This document shows positions 15,344-21,519 of a stretch of 21,519 nt of DNA, piece by piece. Under the pieces are notes generated by a model. It was not told where the DNA came from, did no database searches, and saw only the letters and a program-made list of their open reading frames with translations. The DNA comes from an uncultured Helicobacter sp. (GTDB lineage Bacteria > Campylobacterota > Campylobacteria > Campylobacterales > Helicobacteraceae), in NCBI GenBank assembly GCA_944325775.1, contig CALVBL010000023.1, positions 1 to 21,519 on the forward strand, given 5' to 3'. How positions within the stretch are numbered: the first letter of the stretch is position 1; every line of letters starts with the position of its first letter. Made by a program: the position numbers and the translations under genes.

Positions 15344-17560
15344 TCACAGCTTCACTACTTTTGCTCCAAAGCCCCCGAGATTCATTGGTGCATCGCCAAA
15401 GGATTGCACTTTTGGGTGGGATTTCAAAAACTCCGCCACCGCCGCACTTAGTTTGCCTGTGCCGATCCCATGATACACCAGCACTTCATCAAAACCCGCT
15501 ATAAGCGCGTTTGAGAGAAACATATCAAGCTCTTCTAGTGCCTCTTCCACGCGTTTGCCATGCAGATCGAGGCTCACATTTATAGGTGTGTTTGGCTTTG
15601 GTGTAGCCTCTATTTTGCGTGCATTGATCGGTTTTTGAGTGGCTTTGAGCTGGTGGAGTGAGAGCTTTAGGCGCACGCCATTATCTAGTTCGAGGCTGCA
15701 CATTTTGCCCATAATCTCGATAATCACCCCGCGATTTTGCCCATACTTAGCATAATCACCTTTTTTGAATTCGTGTGGCTTGGTCGTATGTGTATCGCGC
15801 TGTGGGTGTTTGTGGGATTTGAGCATTGCATTTGCGGTATTAATAGCGCGGTGGATATTTTTGTTATCATTGTCTTTCATATGTTTTTTGAGCTCATCAA
15901 GTGCGTTGCGATAGGTGCGCTCTAGATCCGCTTTTGTGCGTGCGTATTCATTTTCATAGCGCGCGAGATTCTCATTTAGCGCATTTGCTTTGCGCTCATA
16001 GACTTGCTCTTTTTGCTCTAGGGCGCGGATTTTTTGTTTGAGCTCTCTCTCAAGAGTGCTTGATCGCTCAATAAGCTCGTTTAAATGCAGCTTTTCCTCG
16101 CCATAGACTTCCTTTGCACGGCTTACCAAACTTGCGGGGATTCCGTAATTTTGCGCGGTTTCAAACGCATAGCTTTTGCCGATACTGCCTTGCAAAAACT
16201 CATAGCGCGGACACCTTTTGCCTTCATCATAGAGCGCGGCGATGAGCCCGACATCCTCGCGGTTTGCCATCAGTGCGGCAAGATTTTTGTGATGGGTGGT
16301 GAGGATGATCTTGCAGTTCTTGTGGCTTAGGTGCTCTAGCAGGACTTTATAGAGGCTTGCCGCCTCATCAGAATCTGTCCCCAACTCGATCTCATCGATC
16401 CCGAGCAAAAAATTATCCTCACCCAGAATCTGTGCAAACTCCACCATACGCCCAGCGAAGGTGGAAATATCGTTTTTGCTATTTTGCGGATCGGAGATGA
16501 TGGCAAAGAGGTTTTTAAAAAGCGGGATTTTGGAATGCGCGGCATTGATTTTAAATGGGAGGAGGTATTTGCTAAGCAGGCTCGCGCACAAAAGGGATTT
16601 GAGCAGGATAGTCTTGCCCCCGGCATTCACACCGGTGATGAGCGTGATTTTTTGCCCGATTTCAATGCTGAGAGGTTTTGGATTTTTTAGCACGGGGTGG
16701 CAGAAGTCTTTTAGCACGATCGCGCCTTTGCTTATCTCATACACAAACTCCAGATTATACGCTTTTGCAAAGCTATGGCGCGCGTAGATATGGTCAAATT
16801 TATCAAATTCTTTGTTGAGGTAACGCAAAAACATTAACTGCTTTTGCAAACTCGTGCTAAGACCTTTGCAAAGTTCATAGAGCAGAGATTGGAGCGTATC
16901 ATTGAGTGTGGATTGCTTGGTTTTTAGCTCGGCGATGTTTTGGGGCAGGACATAAAAAAACCCATTGGCACTGCGCGCGATAATAATGCCTTTGAGCGCG
17001 TTGTTAAAGCCGGCTTTGAGCAGGAGGCATTCGGTCTGATTGATATAGTGAATCTGCCCATCTACAAGATAGGCTCTTGCGCTATTGAGGAGTGTGCTAA
17101 AGGCTTGTGAAATATGCCGCTGTGTGTGAGCAATGGCTTGCTTCACTCCGTCTATATCGGGGTAGATTCCGCTCTTTAGCTCGCCATCATCTTCAAAAAT
17201 CTCGCACAGCTGCACCATAGCAGGCGGGATCTGTATAGAATCTAGCCACGCATACAAATGCGGTGTGCGCTCTTTTATCACGCGTTTGAGATAAGCAAAA
17301 TAGCGCACCAGCTTCACAAATTCAAAAATATCCTCAAAGCTTAAGACACCAAATTTTTGGAGATGAGTGAGGGCGGTTTGGAGATTTTTAAGCCTTGGTA
17401 GCGGGCTTAGGTGGGTGGATTCTAACTCTTGCAAAAACTGCACAAGCACCTGTCGATCACCGCTAAAGATAAAGTCCTTGGGGCGCGCTAAAAAACCCTC
17501 AAAAGAGTGGATAAAATCCTCTAAATCAAGAGCGTTGATGAGTTTAGGGAGGCTGTGCAT
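15344..17560 (-). CDS. mutS2: MutS2 family ATPase/endonuclease
   Basis: MutS2 acts on branched DNA or on colliding ribosomes, depending on species; in H. pylori it suppresses recombination. The 738-residue protein lacks the MutS mismatch-reading domain. After a helical core it has Walker A TGVNAGGKT (309-317), the ISTFAGRM signature (365-372), Walker B FLLGIDEIELGTD (384-396) and the TTHH switch (421-424). A charged coiled-coil (about 490-580) follows. The C-terminal Smr domain (about 662-738) has LDLHG (664-668) and HGIGTGKL (697-704). The start ATG at 17560 lies 5 nt after the stop of the small membrane protein and has no clear ribosome-binding site, so coupling is likely. It is the last gene of the minus-strand unit. 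Confidence 0.95.
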   Translation of the reverse strand: MHSLPKLINALDLEDFIHSFEGFLARPKDFIFSGDRQVLVQFLQELESTHLSPLPRLKNLQTALTHLQKFGVLSFEDIFEFVKLVRYFAYLKRVIKERTPHLYAWLDSIQIPPAMVQLCEIFEDDGELKSGIYPDIDGVKQAIAHTQRHISQAFSTLLNSARAYLVDGQIHYINQTECLLLKAGFNNALKGIIIARSANGFFYVLPQNIAELKTKQSTLNDTLQSLLYELCKGLSTSLQKQLMFLRYLNKEFDKFDHIYARHSFAKAYNLEFVYEISKGAIVLKDFCHPVLKNPKPLSIEIGQKITLITGVNAGGKTILLKSLLCASLLSKYLLPFKINAAHSKIPLFKNLFAIISDPQNSKNDISTFAGRMVEFAQILGEDNFLLGIDEIELGTDSDEAASLYKVLLEHLSHKNCKIILTTHHKNLAALMANREDVGLIAALYDEGKRCPRYEFLQGSIGKSYAFETAQNYGIPASLVSRAKEVYGEEKLHLNELIERSSTLERELKQKIRALEQKEQVYERKANALNENLARYENEYARTKADLERTYRNALDELKKHMKDNDNKNIHRAINTANAMLKSHKHPQRDTHTTKPHEFKKGDYAKYGQNRGVIIEIMGKMCSLELDNGVRLKLSLHQLKATQKPINARKIEATPKPNTPINVSLDLHGKRVEEALEELDMFLSNALIAGFDEVLVYHGIGTGKLSAAVAEFLKSHPKVQSFGDAPMNLGGFGAKVVKL

Positions 17561-17565
17561 AGGCG

Positions 17566-17922
17566 TTATTTAGTGCAAGATTCTAAAAGAATGCTCATGC
17601 CGCTGTATGGGGAGTTTGCCTTGCCTTGGAGGGATTTGATACCGCTTGTGATTTCAAAATCCTCCTTTCGTGCGCTGATAGTTTTATCCCCTATTTGGCA
17701 GTGCAATGCCTCGCCACGATTAAACGCGTTTTGGAGTTCGTAGAGGTTTTGTGCGGTATTGTCCTGCAGAGTGGTATATACACCGCCCAAAATGACGACA
17801 ATCACGATACTTAGCGCGATTCCCACACGCTTTTTGGTATCTATAGATTCTGAATCTTTTGCGATAGCTACTATGAGTGCGATCACAAGAGTGATGAAGA
17901 TAATAAAAAGTATGTATGCCAT
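17566..17922 (-). CDS. Small conserved membrane protein of unknown function
   Basis: The 118-residue product has two predicted membrane helices (about 3-20 and 34-50). Between them is a short charged cytoplasmic loop (KDSESIDTKKR). A C-terminal domain of about 65 residues follows, probably periplasmic, with two Cys (about 75 and 116) that could pair. AAAGGAG 8 nt before the ATG supports the start. A small gene occupies the same place between murC and mutS2 in H. pylori (from memory), which argues that it is real. I cannot assign a function. The gene starts 19 nt from the 438-nt element and ends 5 nt before mutS2. Confidence 0.8.
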   Translation of the reverse strand: MAYILFIIFITLVIALIVAIAKDSESIDTKKRVGIALSIVIVVILGGVYTTLQDNTAQNLYELQNAFNRGEALHCQIGDKTISARKEDFEITSGIKSLQGKANSPYSGMSILLESCTK

Positions 17923-17940
17923 TTTTGTGTTCTCCTTTCA

Positions 17941-18378
17941 GGCATTCAGCTTTGAGCGATAAATCGGGGAGTTTGATTGTCGGCTTCGGTCATTACCGAT
18001 TAAGGTAACTCCCTTGCCTCCAACCTGCACAACCCCAATTTCTCGTCTCAAATCCTAGAATGCCCGGCAAGCCAAGCGTGGAATCTAGGACAGATTCAGA
18101 ATCCAAGAAAAGTTTAGAATCTGGATTCACAAATTCAGAATCTAGCTTTAAAGATTCTCACATAGATTCTAAATCTGAAATAATAGATTCAGAATCTGCC
18201 ACTTATAGAATCTTAACAAAGGCTTGCCCCGGAAATTCTAGGATTGTGCGTAAGATTTGCTTGTTTTGCGAGTGAGGACGCCGGGAGCTACCTTAGTGGT
18301 AGTGACCAAGTCCAAATGAAGCAATCAAGCAAAGATTGCGTGCAAGCCGAATTTCCAAAAGTGCCAAAGCCGAATGCC
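17941..18378. repeat. 438-nt non-coding element with long imperfect inverted-repeat arms
   Basis: This fills the only gene-free stretch over 300 nt (17923-18388). Six blocks match in mirrored order. 17941-17953 pairs with 18366-18378 (12/13), and 17973-17979 with 18322-18328 (7/7). 17988-17997 pairs with 18298-18307 (9/10), and 18001-18013 with 18283-18295 (12/13). 18051-18061 pairs with 18235-18245 (11/11), and 18066-18073 with 18221-18228 (8/8). Spacing between blocks four and five is 37 nt on both arms. The right arm has about 20 extra nt near its outer end. The loop is the GANTC-rich core. No target-site duplication is evident. It could be a miniature transposable or REP-like element, or a structured RNA. 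A 71-codon plus-strand frame at 18060-18275 is repeat-derived and not called. Confidence 0.85.
18081..18212. repeat. GANTC-rich core of the 438-nt element
   Basis: Eleven GAATC or GATTC words lie within 132 nt. They begin at 18081, 18093, 18099, 18117, 18124, 18138, 18153, 18165, 18186, 18192 and 18208. The palindrome GATTCAGAATC occurs twice, at 18093-18103 and 18186-18196. GANTC is the target of HinfI/CcrM-type methylases. Confidence 0.9.
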
Positions 18379-18388
18379 AGTCTCTGAC

Positions 18389-19702
18389 TTACTTTTCGCC
18401 GCGCAGCTGATAAGTAATATCCCCCGCTCCCAACCCAATAACCAGCGCATCGTGGAGATCGCGCAACTTCTGTGTGCCATTATACAACGCAATGCTTTGA
18501 TTTTCCCTTTTAAGATGCGTGGCAAAGGTGGGCTGATAATGCGCAAATTCCGCACCCAAATCGATAGCCACCTCCTCTTCGCCCGCACGCCATACAGGCA
18601 GTATCACCAGCTCATCGCAGAGATGAAAGCACTCTTTGAACCCTTGGAGATTTTCTACAAGGCGCGAATATTTGTGCGGCTGCCAAATAGCGATGATGCG
18701 CTTCATACCGCTAAGCTCTGTATAGGTGCGCGCACTTTTGAGTGTAGCAAGGATCTCTGTGGGGTGGTGCGCGTAGTCATCGATGATCGTGGTAGCACCC
18801 TTTTGGAGGATATCAAATCGCTTTTTTATACCCTTGAAATTAAGAAGATTGCGGGCTATCTCGGCGATCTCCTTGCCCTCATTCTGTGCGCATAAGATCG
18901 CCAAAGAGGCATTGAGCGCGATATGCTCGCCAAACCCATAGACTTGGAATCCTCCCACACCCCTAAGTGTGAATCTCGTGTATGGCTCGCCATTATCTAG
19001 CATATATGTGATGTCGCAAATATCGCGCTGTGGGTCTAGTCTAGTGGCTTTTAGATTCACACTTTGGAGATAAGAATCTTGGACATTGATTACGCGCTTT
19101 GTCGCTAAGCTCAAAAACTGCTCATACGCGTCATAAAACTCCTCCAAGTCGTGGTTATAAGTCTCCATATGTTCAGGCTCGGCATTTGGCACGATCGCAT
19201 AGTAGGGATTGGAGTTTAGGAAGCTTTTATCAGATTCATCAGCTTCAAAGATGAGATTCTCACTCGCACTCGCGCGCACATTGGAGCCAAACTCCTTAGA
19301 ATCTGCCCCGATGATCGCGCCGTATTCTGGGAAAATACTGCTAAGCATTGCGCTTGTCGTGCTTTTGCCATGTGCGCCACACACGCTAAAGACCCTTTTA
19401 TCTTTTAGGATAAACTCTAGGGCGCGGGATCGTGAGAGCACAGGGATACCTAGCGCACGCGCACGCACGATTTCGACATTATCGGGCTTGATGATGGCAG
19501 AGTGGATCACGAGGTCTTGATCCGTGATAGAATCTGCACTGTGTGGGATCGTGATAGGAACACCTTGAGCTTTGAGGGCTTTTAGGGCGCTAGTTTCTGC
19601 GATATCTGAACCACTCACTTGCACACCTTGCGCCATAAGATAGCGCGCTAGTCCAGAGATCCCAATCCCGCCGATACCAATGAAATGTATTTTTTTGTGC
19701 AT
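18389..19702 (-). CDS. murC: UDP-N-acetylmuramate--L-alanine ligase
   Basis: MurC adds L-Ala to UDP-MurNAc, the first step of the peptidoglycan stem peptide, in the cytoplasm. The 437-residue product has the N-terminal UDP-binding loop GIGGIGISG (9-17) and the ATP loop CGAHGKSTT (108-116). The carbamoylated-Lys/metal region EADESDKSF, the HPTE motif of the central domain, and RIIAIWQPHKYSR complete the Mur-ligase layout. AGGATA 9 nt before the ATG serves as ribosome-binding site. The aminotransferase stop lies only 8 nt upstream, so both are probably co-transcribed. The 438-nt element begins 10 nt after its stop and separates it from the next gene of the unit. Confidence 0.97.
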   Translation of the reverse strand: MHKKIHFIGIGGIGISGLARYLMAQGVQVSGSDIAETSALKALKAQGVPITIPHSADSITDQDLVIHSAIIKPDNVEIVRARALGIPVLSRSRALEFILKDKRVFSVCGAHGKSTTSAMLSSIFPEYGAIIGADSKEFGSNVRASASENLIFEADESDKSFLNSNPYYAIVPNAEPEHMETYNHDLEEFYDAYEQFLSLATKRVINVQDSYLQSVNLKATRLDPQRDICDITYMLDNGEPYTRFTLRGVGGFQVYGFGEHIALNASLAILCAQNEGKEIAEIARNLLNFKGIKKRFDILQKGATTIIDDYAHHPTEILATLKSARTYTELSGMKRIIAIWQPHKYSRLVENLQGFKECFHLCDELVILPVWRAGEEEVAIDLGAEFAHYQPTFATHLKRENQSIALYNGTQKLRDLHDALVIGLGAGDITYQLRGEK

Positions 19703-19710
19703 ATGGTATC

Positions 19711-20874
19711 CTATTGTTTGCTCTCAAAATCTTTCAAAGCTCTCTGTATGCGCTCCAGAGCATTGCAAATGGTGGGCGTATCATACACGAGCGCCACCCT
19801 CACATAGCCTTTGCCCGCACCTTCACGCCCTAGGAAGCTACCCGGAAGCACGCTGATGCCCTCTGTGGCATAGAGGTGCTTGCAAAACGCTTCATCATCG
19901 CCCACATCAAGCCACACATAGAAAGTGTAGGGGCTGATAGAGAGATGGGGGAATATCTTTTGGGCGATGGAGAGATTGCTCGCGTAGATAGCGCGACTCT
20001 GCTCTGGGCTTTGGAAATCCTCCCATGCGCATGCTGCAGCTTTTTGGAGTGGGAGAGGGATCGCACAGCCGATATAGGTGCGATAGAGGCTATAGGCTTT
20101 GAGGATCTCGCTATCTCCAGCGATAAATCCGCTTCTAAGCCCCGGCGCGCTGGAGCGTTTGGAGATGGAGTTGAGTGCGAGGATATTTTTGAAGTTTGGA
20201 TTGCCGGCTTTGAGGCTTGCTTCTAGGATACTTGCGGGCTTGGTATGCGCATATAGCTCGCTATAGCACTCATCACTTAGGATCACGAAATTATACTCAA
20301 GTGCCTTTTGCACCCATTCTGTAAGCTCATCAAGCTCTAGGACACTGCCAGTGGGGTTGTTGGGGGAGTTTAGGATCACGATGTGGGGCTTTGAATCTAA
20401 TTCTTTAGCGCGTTCTAAAAGGTCGTGGAGCGATGGTTTGAAGGCGTTTTGTGGCGTGAGATTCATAAGGATCGTATGTGCCTTGCACGAGATCGCTGCA
20501 CCTTCATAGATCTGATAAAATGGATTGGGATAGGCTATGGTGGGGTTTTGCACGCCAAAGAGATAGAATTGCGGGAAATTAAAAAGCACCTCACGCGTGC
20601 CAAATGTGGGGATAATCTGCTGCGCTTTTAACTCTATGCCATAGCGCTGGGCAATAAAGCTGCGCTGGGCGTTGATGAGATAGTCCTCACCGCTTGATTT
20701 GGGGTATTTATTGAGCAGATGGGCGTTTGTGATAAGGCTCTGCTGGATATTTTGGGGAGTTTGGAATTGTGGTTCGCCGATGGTGAGATTGATAGGTGGG
20801 ATATCTGGCGGTGTGATTTGACTAAGGAGCGCACTAAGCTTTTGAAACGGGTAGCTTTGGAATTGGGTAAGCAC
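19711..20874 (-). CDS. PLP-dependent class I/II aminotransferase, candidate succinyldiaminopimelate transaminase
   Basis: This fold-type I aminotransferase binds PLP at K239 (NSISKRSSAPGLRSG). Supporting residues are D201 and Y204 (SDECYSE), NSPNNPTG (169-176) and the carboxylate-binding R359 (YVRVAL). I chose GTG 20874 because AAGGA lies 6 nt upstream; the TTG at 20904 has no site and would add ten residues. The 387-residue length is normal. Its place directly before murC suggests peptidoglycan supply, and epsilonproteobacterial members of this clade are commonly annotated DapC (lysine/meso-diaminopimelate route). Aspartate aminotransferase is the older annotation for relatives and cannot be excluded from motifs alone. 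Confidence 0.85.
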   Translation of the reverse strand: MLTQFQSYPFQKLSALLSQITPPDIPPINLTIGEPQFQTPQNIQQSLITNAHLLNKYPKSSGEDYLINAQRSFIAQRYGIELKAQQIIPTFGTREVLFNFPQFYLFGVQNPTIAYPNPFYQIYEGAAISCKAHTILMNLTPQNAFKPSLHDLLERAKELDSKPHIVILNSPNNPTGSVLELDELTEWVQKALEYNFVILSDECYSELYAHTKPASILEASLKAGNPNFKNILALNSISKRSSAPGLRSGFIAGDSEILKAYSLYRTYIGCAIPLPLQKAAACAWEDFQSPEQSRAIYASNLSIAQKIFPHLSISPYTFYVWLDVGDDEAFCKHLYATEGISVLPGSFLGREGAGKGYVRVALVYDTPTICNALERIQRALKDFESKQ

Positions 20875-20993
20875 ACAGAATCCTTCAGGTTTAAGATATG
20901 GCAAAATCGGCGTATCACGTCTAAACTAAAGATATCAAAACGCACTATTGTAGTGAAAAAAGCTTAGAATTTTATGTATTTATGTGATTTGGC

Positions 20994-21022
20994 TTGATTT
21001 TTTAGAAAAACACTGCTAGAAT
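20994..21022 (+). promoter_or_regulatory. Promoter of the tRNA cluster
   Basis: TTGATT (20994-20999) and TAGAAT (21017-21022) are spaced by 17 bp, with TGC just before the -10 (extended type). The tRNA-Gly gene starts 17 nt after the -10. It probably drives all four tRNAs. Confidence 0.75.
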
Positions 21023-21038
21023 TTCACTTTTGACTTTC

Positions 21039-21113
21039 GCGGGAATAGCTCAGTGGTAGAGCACAACCTTGCCAAGGTTGGGGCCGCGGGTTCGATCCCC
21101 GTTTCCCGCTCCA
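21039..21113 (+). tRNA. tRNA-Gly(GCC)
   Basis: A 75-nt cloverleaf: acceptor GCGGGAA/TTCCCGC, discriminator T, encoded CCA. The anticodon loop CTTGCCAAG reads GCC. The T-loop is GGTTCGATCC. Confidence 0.97.
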
Positions 21114-21175
21114 TTTTTTCATCAAGTTTTCTACATCATTAAGCATTTTTGTTTTTATAGAATTTTTGGGGTTAT

Positions 21176-21263
21176 GCCCGGGTGGTGAAATTGGTAGACA
21201 CAAGGGACTTAAAATCCCTCGGACATTGCGTCTGTACCGGTTCAAGTCCGGTCTCGGGCACCA
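21176..21263 (+). tRNA. tRNA-Leu(TAA)
   Basis: An 88-nt type II tRNA with acceptor GCCCGGG/CTCGGGC (one G-U pair), discriminator A and encoded CCA. The anticodon loop CTTAAAA gives TAA. A long variable arm (CGGACATTGCGTCTG) supports Leu. Confidence 0.96.
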
Positions 21264-21281
21264 CCTGATAGCTCCGATTGT

Positions 21282-21356
21282 GGCGACATAGCCAAGTGGT
21301 AAGGCATGGGCCTGCAAAGCCTTGATTCCCCAGTTCGAATCTGGGTGTCGCCTCCA
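21282..21356 (+). tRNA. tRNA-Cys(GCA)
   Basis: A 75-nt cloverleaf with acceptor GGCGACA/TGTCGCC, discriminator T and encoded CCA. The anticodon loop CTGCAAA gives GCA. It lies 18 nt after tRNA-Leu. Confidence 0.97.
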
Positions 21357-21431
21357 AATGTTTGCGACTTTGTCAAAGTGCTTGTGATCAAGGTGCTGTG
21401 ATGAATATTGGGATATGTTTGTTTAAGATTT

Positions 21432-21519
21432 CGGGAGATGGCTGAGTGGTCGAAAGCGGCGGTCTTGAAAACCGTTGAGGTGCGAGCCTCCGGGGGTTCG
21501 AATCCCTCTCTCCCGGCCA
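21432..21519 (+). tRNA. tRNA-Ser(TGA)
   Basis: An 88-nt type II tRNA with acceptor CGGGAGA/TCTCCCG, discriminator G and encoded CCA ending on the last base of the window. The anticodon loop CTTGAAA gives TGA. A long GC-rich variable arm follows. Confidence 0.96.

Noticed and set aside
18060..18275. A 71-codon plus-strand frame rich in Asp-Ser-Glu-Ser
   Set aside because: It is a direct reading of the GANTC-rich core (GATTCT reads Asp-Ser, GAATCT reads Glu-Ser). It has no ribosome-binding site and runs into the inverted-repeat arm, so it is best seen as non-coding.
20943..20955. CACTA-TTG-TAGTG dyad upstream of the aminotransferase as an operator or promoter
   Set aside because: A 5-bp arm is expected by chance. 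The TACAAT it contains on the minus strand has no -35 partner.
21357..21431. Possible small gene or RNA between tRNA-Cys and tRNA-Ser
   Set aside because: Only a short ACTTTG/CAAAGT dyad is present, with no frame, promoter or terminator. It is probably processed tRNA spacer.
1..21519. CRISPR arrays, toxin-antitoxin pairs, restriction-modification genes, prophage or insertion sequences
   Set aside because: I looked for repeat-spacer periodicity, transposase or integrase motifs and paired small genes on both strands and found none.

Overview
The window is a chromosomal segment of an epsilonproteobacterium, most likely an enterohepatic Helicobacter. Three things point there: the protein sequences, a full-length cytochrome b next to a diheme cytochrome c1, and a gene order (aminotransferase, murC, a small two-helix membrane protein, mutS2) that I recall from H. 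pylori. A poly-G contingency tract and heavy use of GATTC/GAATC words also fit. No plasmid, phage or insertion-sequence genes are visible.

Layout. (1) 1-3681, plus strand: the 3'-most part of a serine-protease autotransporter. The window opens exactly at its catalytic His motif. (2) 3714-5509, minus strand: nadE-lpxK, linked by a 4-nt ATGA overlap (NAD synthesis and lipid A 4'-kinase). (3) 5664-8523, plus strand: petABC, encoding the quinol:cytochrome c reductase (Rieske protein, cytochrome b, diheme cytochrome c1), closed by a strong terminator. (4) 8613-12271, plus strand: rpsO, then a coupled aspA-sppA-tilS run with 1-nt stop/start overlaps. (5) 12364-12873, minus strand: a cytoplasmic cyclophilin; divergently, 12953-13927 encodes an exported protein that looks like a trypsin-fold pseudoprotease. 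(6) 14076-14150: tRNA-Asn behind a textbook promoter. (7) 14210-15268, minus strand: a GT2 polyprenyl-phosphate-type glycosyltransferase broken by an out-of-register poly-C tract and by a second frameshift. (8) 15344-20874, minus strand: aminotransferase, murC, membrane protein and mutS2, interrupted between murC and the membrane protein by a 438-nt non-coding element. (9) 21039-21519: tRNAs Gly(GCC), Leu(TAA), Cys(GCA) and Ser(TGA), all with encoded CCA. The last one ends at the window edge.

Most genes are housekeeping: respiration, cell wall and lipid A, translation, tRNA modification. The accessory or variable elements are the autotransporter (surface or secreted protease), the glycosyltransferase (surface glycan, potentially phase variable) and the 438-nt element at 17941-18378. 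That element is a long imperfect inverted repeat with six mirrored, collinear match blocks. It encloses a core with eleven GANTC words in 132 nt, and I consider it the least explained structure here.
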